IMG/VR virus record: IMGVR_UViG_3300036983_000110
Coordinates: 1 to 35,016 of that record
Direction: 5' to 3' (one strand)
From: a virus
DNA length: 35,016 bases
Part shown: one piece after another, positions 7,079 through 15,180 of the stretch
How the letters are laid out: each line of letters opens with the position of its first letter
Numbering within the stretch: position 1 is the stretch's first letter
Made by a program: the position numbers and the translations under genes
The notes under the pieces: generated by a model
Told to the model about the DNA's origin: nothing
What the model saw: the letters and a program-made list of their open reading frames with translations, nothing else
Databases searched by the model: none

Positions 7079-9312
7079 TTCAAGAACTCTTCTTTCAAAG
7101 TGCTACGTATAGATTCTTTGATTTCTCTAACATCTTTGTTTGAATTAAGTTTAGCTTCTAAAGAAAATGTTGTTTTAGAAATAGCATCTGAATATAGTTG
7201 TTTTGCTTTTTCTACTTTATCTGTTATCGAAATATCTTCTGTTATTCTAGAAGCAAAAACTTGTGGCAAATATTTTCTAATGATCTGAATTCTATTTTTT
7301 GAATTAGACGTTCCATTTAATGCAAGAATCTCATTTTCTAGATTAAGAGCTGCACGTCTTGCATTTTGACTAAATTTCATCTCCATCATTGAATCAAGCC
7401 AAATATTTTTTGAATTCTCTTCATGAACAATTTGTTCACCTATTTTCTCAGCTTTATCTGAATCAATAAAAGGAATATCAGGAATCTCTACATTATTCTC
7501 TGCAAACAATTTTACTTTTTTTTGATCTGTTCTAATTGGTTTTTGTCTCTTATCTAGATGTATTTCTATCTCTTTATCTTCTCTTTCTTTTTTGTCTCTT
7601 TGTACTTGTCTGTCGTATGCTCTTTCATCTCTCGTCTCAGCTGTTTTCTCTATCTTTTGTGATTTAGAAGCAAACATTTCTGTTGCAGGTTGCTCTATAT
7701 TTATTCCTAATTCTTTTGCCCTTATCTCAGCAATTCCCGGTGCTAATATTCTACCAGCTTCTGTTGAAGCACCATTCATAAGCGAGAAGTAATTAATGTC
7801 TAAAGGTGTACCTTCAAATTCTTTTAATCTTTCTCTAATAGTCTCAGCATCAAGCCCAAAACACTCAAGCCAAGTTTGCATATCAACTTGACCCTGTGTA
7901 ACCATTTGAGCAAGCATTTGTTTATGCTGAGTATCATCAACAAAATTAAGTCTATTCCATTTTATCTTTGGATAAATCCATTTTACTTTCTTTTCTTTCT
8001 TTACTGTACCTTCTTCATACTCAGCCCAGTCATTACGCTTAGCCATTGGAGAAAACAATGACTGTATAACATAACTTTCAATTCGTTCTCTATAAATAGA
8101 GTACTTCTGGTTCATTACTTCTAGAACTGTTTGACCATTAGCATATGAACCTTCACCAAGTAAGAAACTTTTATTAATCATCAAGCCAATCAAAAGTTCT
8201 TCATTAATCCAATTCCACTCTGATTCAAGTTGCATCAACCCAGAACTAGTCCCTATCAAATCCCAATGTAGTTCATAATTTGTTATGATCGCATAATCAG
8301 GATCAGCAAATGCATTATCAACTTGTTCTCTAATCAAATTCAAATCTGCCATACCAGTTGCATCTGCCCAAATTAAATGCTTTGGTGTCAAATGTCTAGC
8401 AGCAATAGCATCTTGAGATTGTCTCAATCTATCTTTGTAAATAAGTGTCTTAAAGTTTCGTTCTATAATTCCAGTACCAACTAAATCATAGTCAGCCATT
8501 TTGTAAGCAATATGAGCTACATGACTTCCATTAATAGGATCTGTATTTAATGGAATTTTTTTCCCAACAGTTACTAACTCAATTACATCCTCAGGAATTG
8601 CTTTATAGAGAATACCAGTTTTAGGATTGTCAGGTCCATTACTTACAATTTTCTTAAGTTGCTCATTAGGTGATAAATCAACTCTCATTATGTCTGTAAA
8701 TTGTAATTTTTCAAGCTCAATATAGTCAGGATCCAAAAGAGTTAACTTAGACCAACAACTTTTCTTTTCACTCCAACGTGCAAACGGAAACACATTACCT
8801 AGTTTATAATACTCAACACCCATTTGTAGAAGCTTATTGAAAAGATCTATGCCCTCTGTAGAACACATCTCTTCATATTCATTTTGAATTTTCTTGTTTT
8901 TTATTCTATCTTTACCATTAGGCAATGTCATACGAATTGATGACATTGGTAACTCAGAGTGAGAATCTATTGCAGTACTAACTAGAGGATCATACTTGTA
9001 AAAATACCTACACCAAGCATTTATTTCTCTATAATCTCTAGGTAGAAGTATTGAGCTTGGTTCAAATTCAGGGTGATAAAAACCAGGCATTGAATTCTTT
9101 ACATTTGAACCACCACCACATACGCTTGCTGTCTTAGACATAGTTCTAGACATTCTGTCCATTACTTTAAGCAAGCGTTTGTCATGCTTCCTTGTTTTCC
9201 CCTGATAAAACTCAGATTGAATAATATTAGAATCTGTGCCAAATTTTAATATGGCACCAGTTTTCTTCATACCACTAGAATCAAGTTCTGATCTAACTTT
9301 TCGTTGTATCAT
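7075..9312 (-). CDS. Portal protein
   Basis: 745 residues. After a basic N-terminus, the segment from about 85 (FYHPEFEPSSILLPRDYREI) through CRYFYKYDPLVSTAIDSHSE is typical of portal proteins, with the aromatic-rich YYKLGNVFPFARWS following. The central part contains RQSQDAIAARHLTPKHLIWA and a long helix SYANGQTVLEVMNQKYSIYR, as in large myophage portals. The C-terminal 200 residues are charged and helical. It forms the dodecameric DNA entry ring at the head vertex. It follows terminase and two small coiled-coil genes, the standard order. The ATG at 9312 has only a weak purine-rich site (AAAGAAAG). A 49-base gap precedes it. Confidence 0.85.
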   Translation of the reverse strand: MIQRKVRSELDSSGMKKTGAILKFGTDSNIIQSEFYQGKTRKHDKRLLKVMDRMSRTMSKTASVCGGGSNVKNSMPGFYHPEFEPSSILLPRDYREINAWCRYFYKYDPLVSTAIDSHSELPMSSIRMTLPNGKDRIKNKKIQNEYEEMCSTEGIDLFNKLLQMGVEYYKLGNVFPFARWSEKKSCWSKLTLLDPDYIELEKLQFTDIMRVDLSPNEQLKKIVSNGPDNPKTGILYKAIPEDVIELVTVGKKIPLNTDPINGSHVAHIAYKMADYDLVGTGIIERNFKTLIYKDRLRQSQDAIAARHLTPKHLIWADATGMADLNLIREQVDNAFADPDYAIITNYELHWDLIGTSSGLMQLESEWNWINEELLIGLMINKSFLLGEGSYANGQTVLEVMNQKYSIYRERIESYVIQSLFSPMAKRNDWAEYEEGTVKKEKKVKWIYPKIKWNRLNFVDDTQHKQMLAQMVTQGQVDMQTWLECFGLDAETIRERLKEFEGTPLDINYFSLMNGASTEAGRILAPGIAEIRAKELGINIEQPATEMFASKSQKIEKTAETRDERAYDRQVQRDKKEREDKEIEIHLDKRQKPIRTDQKKVKLFAENNVEIPDIPFIDSDKAEKIGEQIVHEENSKNIWLDSMMEMKFSQNARRAALNLENEILALNGTSNSKNRIQIIRKYLPQVFASRITEDISITDKVEKAKQLYSDAISKTTFSLEAKLNSNKDVREIKESIRSTLKEEFLK

Positions 9313-9361
9313 ATTTCTTTCTTTGCTTGAAAGAACTCTTTCATATCAAATCTTTAGAAAA

Positions 9362-9925
9362 TTATTCTAAAACATTCCAATCGATAACAGAAGATTCTCT
9401 CCAATGTCTATGTCTAAACCTATAGTCTGAGTTTCTAATAAAATCAAAGATATCTTGCTCAGAAGCACCAATCTCTTTAGATAATTGAGAAGATATTTCT
9501 TGACATGAACTCTGAGGATGTTGTTCCAATCTAGAAATTATAGCATCTTGTTGAGCACTTGTTAACCCTGATATTTTGTTTTTTGACAAAAATCTACGAA
9601 CAGCTCTCTTTATGTATTTTACTTCTCTCGATGCAGATTGATTTATAGAATCATTCAAGTCTGTATCACTAGGCATAGATATGTTATCTAAACGTTTCTT
9701 AAGCAGTTTAACTTCGTTTTCAAGGTCGAAGTTTTTCTGTAGTTCTTCAATTTGTTTCTTGAGATTATCAATCTCAGCTTGAAGCTCGCTTGTATCACCA
9801 GTTTCTGTCAGATCTTGTGCGAGTTCAGGATCTGGTTCTTCTTCAGATGTAGTATCAACAGGCTCATTAGTTCCAGTATCTTCTGCTGCTTCTATTAAAA
9901 AAGCGTCATTCCATGGATATTCCAT
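9362..9925 (-). CDS. Acidic coiled-coil protein between terminase and portal
   Basis: 187 residues, ATG at 9925 with AAAAGGAG upstream. Residues 15-50 are very acidic (TSEEEPDPELAQDLTETGD). Residues 48-80 form a clear heptad coiled coil (LQAEIDNLKKQIEELQKNFD). The C-terminal third is basic and helical (REVKYIKRAVRRFLSKNK; FRHRHWRESSVIDW). The acidic head, coil and basic tail suggest a protein that bridges nucleic acid or terminase and another partner. I do not recognise it. Its N-terminal codons overlap the end of the upstream gene. Confidence 0.55.
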   Translation of the reverse strand: MEYPWNDAFLIEAAEDTGTNEPVDTTSEEEPDPELAQDLTETGDTSELQAEIDNLKKQIEELQKNFDLENEVKLLKKRLDNISMPSDTDLNDSINQSASREVKYIKRAVRRFLSKNKISGLTSAQQDAIISRLEQHPQSSCQEISSQLSKEIGASEQDIFDFIRNSDYRFRHRHWRESSVIDWNVLE

Positions 9926-10184
9926 GTAGTTCTCTCCTTTTAGGCCTACTTGATTGAGTATTTTCTCTAATTGCTAAAAATCTCTTTTGATTGTTTAAGA
10001 AACTAATTTGCTTTTGCATAGCATTAAACAAATCTAATGCTTGCAATGAAAGTCTTTTTAGATTACCAAGATAATAATTTGAAGAAACATCTTGTTCTTT
10101 TACACTTGAAATTTCATCTCTAAGTTCTTGCGAATGATATTTGATTTTGCTAATAGAACTCTGAATGTCTATTATGTTAGTCAT
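9906..10184 (-). CDS. Small helical protein after terminase
   Basis: 92 residues, ATG at 10184 preceded by AAGGAGAG. Two helices are suggested, one around SSISKIKYHSQELRDEI and one around LKRLSLQALDLFNAMQKQ, followed by a basic tail. It overlaps the next gene by 20 bases. The size and coiled nature would suit a small terminase-associated or head-completion protein, but no motif confirms this. Confidence 0.5.
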   Translation of the reverse strand: MTNIIDIQSSISKIKYHSQELRDEISSVKEQDVSSNYYLGNLKRLSLQALDLFNAMQKQISFLNNQKRFLAIRENTQSSRPKRRELHGISME

Positions 10185-10205
10185 ATCTCTCTCCTTAATT
10201 TTTAT

Positions 10206-12083
10206 TCATCTGTATCTACCCATCTTTTTTGCTCTATCTAAATTGCCCACAGTTTTGTGCATCTTAACACGTCTTTTGTAACTCTGAAAATTCTTTGCAC
10301 TTGTTCCTGTAGCAGTAAATGCCTGCACGCCATTAGTTCCAATTATCCCAACACCTGAAAAACCTGCTTCACAACTTGAAGCTATATATGCAGCATTTGC
10401 TAGAACGTCACACAAGTCATCTGTAGTTACTTCACCTTGTGTAGGTGCTTCAACTAGAAATTGTTTTTTTCCTACTCTTTTTTCTTGCAAATTCTTAAGT
10501 TCTTTAAGACCTAACTCATGATGAAACAAATCAAGACGATCATCATAAATAAGATCCCTTAAGTTTTTGAATATTTTTGTGTTGTAGTATCTACTAAATG
10601 GTGTTTTGATAGCATTTACACCTGCTTTTTTGAATTTCACTACAGATGATGTACTATCAAATTGGTCAAAAGCTACTTTAACAACTCTAAAGCGTTGAAA
10701 AAGATGTCCCATATATTCATGAATAATTTCTTCATCAATATATTGTTCACCATTAAATTCAGGATCTTTAAGATTCCAAACTTTCCATCTATCTAAAACA
10801 ATAACAGATTTCTTCTCTTTTTTCTCTTTTCCATCCTCATCGATTTTAATTCTTTCTCTTCTTTCAACATGCACCATAGCAAGTGCATAACCATTTTGAG
10901 AAGAAGAAGGGTCGACTGCTATATAATGTCCACAATTATTATTTGGAGCAAATGTCTCTTCTTGTCTCAAAACACATTCATCTATTTTTTCAGGATACTT
11001 AAAAAACCCTGAAACAACAGAACAAAATTCTGCACCAAATTCAGAGTCAAATGATTCTGGATTTCTCTTTTTTTCACTTTCTAAAAACTCAAAAGTAATT
11101 GTCTCATTCATCTCCCAAGTAGGAAGTCTAAACATTGTCTTGTTTTCATCATGTTCTTCACCTTCTCTACCTATAGCATCAAGATAGAGATCATAAAAAA
11201 TTCCTGATTTAATATATGGTGAAGAAATACAAACAATTTTCCCATCTAAACCAAAAGTTGCAACAGATGGAGTCAAAGCTTCATATATTTGATCACCAGA
11301 TCTGTTTCCTTCATTATCTATAAAATGTGCTATTTCATCTAAAATTCCAACAATTATGCTTCCTCCTCGTATACCACGTGCTGTACAAGGAAGTGCTTGT
11401 ATTTTTAATGAAACATGTGAATCTAATGGTCGACCATGTCTCTTTATCTCATCTGTATAAAGTTTCAAATCATGTTTTGTACGTAAACGAATCTCTGATT
11501 GATTCTTACTATCAACGTATGGTGTAAACCACTTTGAATTTAAGAGCCTATTCTGAGTTGCTTTAGCAAGAATCAATGCTTGATCTGTTGTACTTGCTAC
11601 ATTAATTATTCTTATCTCTTCACCTTGTGGGAGTTTATAATGTTTCTGTGGATCAACTTTAAGTATCAACTTATAAGCTTCATAAGCTGATATTATAGAT
11701 GCTATAAATGTTTTTCCAGACCTTCGACCACAAACAAGAACCAACTCAATTCCCAACTTAGGCAACAAATCTTTTAAATTAGTTCTTTGTTGTTGTATTA
11801 AAAACTCAGCATACTGACATTCTGTGAAGTTTTTTCCTTCTTTATCAAAAGGAAATGACCTAATTTTTATTGTGGGTTCTTTATCATCAAAAGGCAACCC
11901 ATAATAAGACTTGAGAATGAATTTTTCAACTGAATGTAAAGGCTGGTCTAAATAAAAAGGATGCTCGCAAAATTCGATAATATCGACTTCTTTTTCAGAG
12001 TCGTCTATTAAATCTTTTGTCGCTTCTGAGAAAAGCGATTCAAAAGAAAAAACATCCTCTATTTGTTCAGTTACTTGTGGCAT
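10206..12083 (-). CDS. Terminase large subunit (ATPase-nuclease)
   Basis: 625 residues. The ATPase domain has Walker A GRRSGKT (119-125), Walker B IIVGILDE (243-250) and a coupling motif CISSP (285-289). The RNase H-like nuclease domain shows acidic residues in YIAVDPSSS (Asp391), KVAFDQFD (Asp473) and TTDDLCDVLA near the C-terminus. It cuts concatemeric DNA and drives packaging into the prohead through the portal. The ATG at 12083 lies inside the end of the sigma-like gene and has GAGG only at long spacing, so it is probably translated by coupling. No partner small subunit is recognisable; a short gene nearby may fill that role. Confidence 0.92.
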   Translation of the reverse strand: MPQVTEQIEDVFSFESLFSEATKDLIDDSEKEVDIIEFCEHPFYLDQPLHSVEKFILKSYYGLPFDDKEPTIKIRSFPFDKEGKNFTECQYAEFLIQQQRTNLKDLLPKLGIELVLVCGRRSGKTFIASIISAYEAYKLILKVDPQKHYKLPQGEEIRIINVASTTDQALILAKATQNRLLNSKWFTPYVDSKNQSEIRLRTKHDLKLYTDEIKRHGRPLDSHVSLKIQALPCTARGIRGGSIIVGILDEIAHFIDNEGNRSGDQIYEALTPSVATFGLDGKIVCISSPYIKSGIFYDLYLDAIGREGEEHDENKTMFRLPTWEMNETITFEFLESEKKRNPESFDSEFGAEFCSVVSGFFKYPEKIDECVLRQEETFAPNNNCGHYIAVDPSSSQNGYALAMVHVERRERIKIDEDGKEKKEKKSVIVLDRWKVWNLKDPEFNGEQYIDEEIIHEYMGHLFQRFRVVKVAFDQFDSTSSVVKFKKAGVNAIKTPFSRYYNTKIFKNLRDLIYDDRLDLFHHELGLKELKNLQEKRVGKKQFLVEAPTQGEVTTDDLCDVLANAAYIASSCEAGFSGVGIIGTNGVQAFTATGTSAKNFQSYKRRVKMHKTVGNLDRAKKMGRYR

Positions 12084-13138
12084 TTGCTTGCAACAACCTC
12101 AAATATTAAATCTTCTGTTGTTCTATACTTAGCAATTGCCATTTTTACAAGCACCTTAGACATACTCTCTATCCAAAGTTTCTTGAGTATAGGACTCTTT
12201 TCTAAAGCTCTCCTACCCTCAGAAATCCAATCTCTAGTCTTTCTTTTAATTTGCTCGAGTGTTTCTTTACCTTTTCCTTCATAATCTTGTTTGAAAACTT
12301 TCTCAGCAACTTCATCACTTTTTAGTTCCTCAGCTTCTGGATTATCTATTCTATAGTACATCATCAAAACTTTCTTAACTTTGTCAAGATCTTTATCAAT
12401 TCTTTTTCTAGACTCAGCATTAAAATCATTTGTTGTTAGATTTTGAATCTCTTTCTTCAATGTTCTAACAAGTTCTTTGTCATGCAAAACTTCATCAGGT
12501 AAGGGCTCGTCACTATGAAGAGTATCTTGCAACATCAAAGCACTATCTTCATCTTCACCACCTGAAACTTCTTGGTACATACTCTTTATAGTTCCCTGAC
12601 CAAAAAGCTTTAGAATTTCAAGCGTTTGCTCTTCAGTTGTCTTAAGAATTTCTGAGAATTTCTCGACGTCATCAGTCTCATTTTCAATATCGTTCAAATC
12701 AACCTTGTTGAAATCAGGCATTCTTTTGTATTTTTTGTGAAAGTCTCTTAATGCATTTTTGAATCTATACTTGTATTTTTCTATATCAGATATAATGTTG
12801 CCTTTTCCAAGAAGATCTCTTATAGATTGACGATTGATTTTTGTGCTAAATGCTCGAGCAATATAAGCAACGATTTCACCAGCACTTTTAGGTGTAAGTT
12901 CAGTTAGAACTTTGAAGAAACTAGTCTCAACATGATGTCTAACATCATCACGTTCTTCTTTGTTTTCTGCTTCTCCAATAACTGCCTTTATTTTATTTCC
13001 TATAAGACCACCAAATGTATCTCTTAAATCTAAAAATGCATCATTCTTATCTTTTCTACTAGAAGATGAATCTTGAAGTTTCTTAACAGCATTGACAAGA
13101 TCATCACCTTCTAATTTTTTTGATTTAAGAAAAAACAT
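12071..13138 (-). CDS. Divergent sigma-70-family-like protein
   Basis: 355 residues, ATG at 13138 with AAGGAG six bases upstream. Residues 38-110 read like sigma region 2: a helix with DLRDTFGGLIGNKI, then DDVRHHVETSFFKVLTEL and an aromatic-basic helix AYIARAFSTKINRQSIRD. Residues 121-145 (RFKNALRDFHKKYKRMPDF) resemble the region 3 start. Residues 200-235 have the acidic linker typical before region 4: LMLQDTLHSDEPLPDEVL. The end (245-345) is helical and basic, with KKVLMMYYRID and IKRKTRDWISEGRRALEKSP. I infer a phage sigma factor that redirects host RNA polymerase to late genes. It overlaps terminase by 13 bases. A plain helical assembly protein remains possible. Confidence 0.55.
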   Translation of the reverse strand: MFFLKSKKLEGDDLVNAVKKLQDSSSSRKDKNDAFLDLRDTFGGLIGNKIKAVIGEAENKEERDDVRHHVETSFFKVLTELTPKSAGEIVAYIARAFSTKINRQSIRDLLGKGNIISDIEKYKYRFKNALRDFHKKYKRMPDFNKVDLNDIENETDDVEKFSEILKTTEEQTLEILKLFGQGTIKSMYQEVSGGEDEDSALMLQDTLHSDEPLPDEVLHDKELVRTLKKEIQNLTTNDFNAESRKRIDKDLDKVKKVLMMYYRIDNPEAEELKSDEVAEKVFKQDYEGKGKETLEQIKRKTRDWISEGRRALEKSPILKKLWIESMSKVLVKMAIAKYRTTEDLIFEVVASKCHK

Positions 13139-13139
13139 G

Positions 13140-13391
13140 CTATTCTCCTTTTTGTTGTTGCTTCCTTTTTTCTCTTCTTTTATCTAAATACCCTCTTCTT
13201 TTCTCAGCATCTTCACCAACTATACAATCAAGAAGTCTATGTTCACTCCCTTTCACAACACCTGAAAAATGAGACACAAGTCTTTTTGTTGTCCCATCAC
13301 ATTCAGAACATTTTGGATTAGGAGAATTGATTGACAAAATTTCTTCAAACTCATAGTCACATTTTTCACACTGAAATTCATAGATTGGCAT
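13140..13391 (-). CDS. FmdB-type zinc ribbon protein (first copy)
   Basis: 83 residues from ATG at 13391, which has AAGG eight bases upstream; a longer TTG start at 13397 is less likely. It begins MPIYEFQCEKCDYEFEEI, the standard opening of FmdB-like zinc ribbons, with the second Cys pair in PKCSECDGTTKRLVS. The tail is strongly basic (RRGYLDKRREKRKQQQKGE) and may bind nucleic acid. Small FmdB-like proteins are common in phages near structural genes, function unknown. It ends one base before the sigma-like gene. Confidence 0.75.
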   Translation of the reverse strand: MPIYEFQCEKCDYEFEEILSINSPNPKCSECDGTTKRLVSHFSGVVKGSEHRLLDCIVGEDAEKRRGYLDKRREKRKQQQKGE

Positions 13392-13418
13392 AAACAATAC
13401 CTTAATTTGTGTTTAATT

Positions 13419-13589
13419 TTAAACATAAACTCGAATCTTATTTCTGTCCTTATATCTCTTCTTCAAGCACTCAATACAAACTATCTCACCATATATTGCT
13501 TCAATAACTTCTCTAGATTTTTTATCAACAATCTCAACTTTTATTCTAGCATAATCTTCTTTTTGCATGTTGCAATTCACACAATACAT
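13419..13589 (-). CDS. Small zinc-ribbon protein
   Basis: 56 residues, from ATG at 13589 with GGAGA five bases upstream. It starts MYCVNCNMQKEDYARIKVEI and has a second CxxC in IVCIECLKKRY, followed by a basic end. The two CxxC pairs should hold one zinc. It is one of three consecutive small zinc proteins upstream of the sigma-like gene. A plus-strand frame over the same bases has no ribosome binding site and is a shadow. Confidence 0.75.
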   Translation of the reverse strand: MYCVNCNMQKEDYARIKVEIVDKKSREVIEAIYGEIVCIECLKKRYKDRNKIRVYV

Positions 13590-13602
13590 TTTAATCTCCG
13601 AT

Positions 13603-13884
13603 TTAATTTGTTAAATCTTTCATTTTTGTAACACCCTCACCAGATTTCTCACGTTCAGACATGACATGTTTCAACTTTGTATTTTTCTTTGTCATATCAT
13701 CTTTCATCCTAAAATTCTGGCTAGGCCAATCTGAACCCTTTAAAACAAAATTTCCACTTGATGAAAAAATCTTTTCACAAGATTTACCACAAACTTTACA
13801 ATTTATGCTAGGAACAGCTGACATACTATGGAATTCTTCTTGTATTGACTCACACCCAGAACATTTGTACTCGTACGTTGGCAT
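13603..13884 (-). CDS. FmdB-type zinc ribbon protein (second copy)
   Basis: 93 residues, ATG at 13884 after GGAGA. Its MPTYEYKCSGCESIQEEF opening and CKVCGKSCEKIF pair place it in the FmdB-like ribbons, as for the gene at 13140-13391, but the two differ after the ribbon. The rest holds VLKGSDWPSQNFRMKDDM and a basic-acidic tail, a tail pattern often seen in these proteins. The two copies probably arose by duplication or separate gain. It starts immediately after the receiver-STAS gene ends. Confidence 0.75.
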   Translation of the reverse strand: MPTYEYKCSGCESIQEEFHSMSAVPSINCKVCGKSCEKIFSSSGNFVLKGSDWPSQNFRMKDDMTKKNTKLKHVMSEREKSGEGVTKMKDLTN

Positions 13885-13885
13885 C

Positions 13886-14662
13886 TTAAATCTCCTTTAA
13901 TTTTTTTTTGACATCATCAAAACTATCTATGATTGGAATGATGTTGTCTAATTTACAAAGCTTCAAAACTGAAATGATATGTGAATCGTTTTGTTTGTTC
14001 CAATAAACTACTTTACCTTTTTTAGATTTTACATCTTTCCACAAATTAGCTAAAATCCCAAGGTGTCTACTTGTAACTCTATTAGAAGAAAAATAAGCAG
14101 CTACTCTATAATTTACATGCTTTAAATTTGCTAAAATTTCATTTCTCTCAAATTCTGCTATCAGATCTCTAATCTCAAGTATAGCAATATTATCTTGTAT
14201 CTCAAAATAGTAACTACTTTTAATGATTTTCTTCAAAAATTCTTGATTTTCTTTTTGTTTTGTTTTCAAAAAATCAGATCTTATTGATAGCTTTTGCATA
14301 CTATCTAATGTCTTCTCTTCTATATCAACAAGATTTTTTATTCTGATTTTTGTTTCAAAATACTTAAGTTTTTCGCTAATCTGGTCAAGACCTTCATTAT
14401 CTAAAACAATAGCAATATGTTCATCATCAAAATCTAAATTTCCATTATTTATAAGACCTATCTCAAGTTTATATCCTGAAATCTTATGAACTAAATCTTT
14501 AGTTATGAATTTGTTGTCTATCAAAACAAGATCAAAACTTTGTATATTGTTTAAAAACATATCTGTATCTTGATAATAACACAACTCAAAATTATCATTA
14601 TCAATTTTCTGTTGTATCTTAACAACAATATTGTTGTCATCTTCTATAACAGCTATTTTCAT
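13886..14662 (-). CDS. Receiver-like plus STAS-like fusion protein
   Basis: 258 residues from ATG at 14662, which overlaps the upstream stop as ATGA; a longer in-frame start is rejected because it enters that gene. Residues 1-100 look like a response-regulator receiver: MKIAVIEDDNNIV with the acidic pair Asp8-Asp9, and LVLIDNKF with Asp49 as candidate phospho-acceptor. The usual Lys near strand 5 is not obvious. A helical linker (101-150) follows. Residues 151-258 match a STAS fold: strand-helix order with FSSNRVTSRHLGILANL where the anti-anti-sigma phospho-Ser loop falls (Ser198), then KGKVVYWN and LCKLDNIIPIIDSFDDV. STAS proteins classically bind anti-sigma factors. The gene lies in the operon of the sigma-like gene, so a role in transcription switching is inferred. 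Confidence 0.6.
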   Translation of the reverse strand: MKIAVIEDDNNIVVKIQQKIDNDNFELCYYQDTDMFLNNIQSFDLVLIDNKFITKDLVHKISGYKLEIGLINNGNLDFDDEHIAIVLDNEGLDQISEKLKYFETKIRIKNLVDIEEKTLDSMQKLSIRSDFLKTKQKENQEFLKKIIKSSYYFEIQDNIAILEIRDLIAEFERNEILANLKHVNYRVAAYFSSNRVTSRHLGILANLWKDVKSKKGKVVYWNKQNDSHIISVLKLCKLDNIIPIIDSFDDVKKKLKEI

Positions 14663-15099
14663 GGTTTTTTGTCTATGACAAATGTGATAATAGGCCATAT
14701 AGTAGACATAACTAAAAACAAGACGCCTACAATCCACTTGATCAAACTTACAGAAGTAAAAATTTGCTTTTGAAACATCTTTGATTCATTTATGTCATCA
14801 ACTCTCTTCTTTCTCTCTTCATCAAACTCAAACTTAATTTTGTTTTGAAAATCATTCAATGAAATAACTATTTCTTTTTGTTTATCTTCTAATGCTCTAA
14901 ACCTTCTATCATTCTCTTCTCTTCTTACTACAGTCATCTCTAAATGTGTATTTAGATCTGCTTTTACAGTAGAAATAGCCTTAGACTCTATCTCAATCTT
15001 GTCAAATATTTCCTTAAGGTCATTAAGGATCAATGACTGATTTTTAATAGAATCTTGAAGCTGTTGCTCTACGCGTATTAGTGTCTCTCGTTCATCCAT
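14659..15099 (-). CDS. Coiled-coil protein with C-terminal membrane anchor
   Basis: 146 residues, ATG at 15099 with GGGAG eleven bases upstream. Residues 1-110 form a long coiled coil (IRVEQQLQDSIKNQSLILND and after). Residues about 118-142 are one hydrophobic segment, SLIKWIVGVLFLVMSTIWPI, followed by a short basic end. The layout resembles XhlA-type or other phage membrane coiled-coil proteins, so a lysis or membrane-anchoring role is possible. Its stop overlaps the receiver-STAS start, which suggests joint function, perhaps holding the regulator at the membrane. Confidence 0.6.
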   Translation of the reverse strand: MDERETLIRVEQQLQDSIKNQSLILNDLKEIFDKIEIESKAISTVKADLNTHLEMTVVRREENDRRFRALEDKQKEIVISLNDFQNKIKFEFDEERKKRVDDINESKMFQKQIFTSVSLIKWIVGVLFLVMSTIWPIITFVIDKKP

Positions 15100-15125
15100 A
15101 ATAGACTATACTCCCTACTACATTC

Positions 15126-15153
15126 CAAGTATAAAAACTATAGAAAAAACACT
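15126..15153 (-). promoter_or_regulatory. Candidate phage promoter
   Basis: On the minus strand it reads AGTGTTTTTTCTATAG then TTTTTATACTTGG. It shares the 13-base core TATAGTTTTTATA with 5343-5355. It also shares the AGTGTTT upstream element with 26032-26061 and 28190-28221. It lies in the 81-base gap before the membrane coiled-coil gene and would drive the regulator, zinc-ribbon, sigma-like and terminase genes. Confidence 0.5.
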
Positions 15154-15180
15154 AAGAGTTACTCGAGCAATCAGGTAGGA

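Noticed and set aside
13407-13900. Plus-strand frames near the zinc-ribbon genes
   Set aside because: They cover three well-supported minus-strand genes with strong ribosome sites and encode hydrophobic low-complexity products without such sites.
14663-14737. Longer start for the receiver-STAS protein
   Set aside because: The extra residues overlap the upstream membrane-protein gene; the ATG at 14662 begins a proper receiver strand and overlaps the stop as ATGA.
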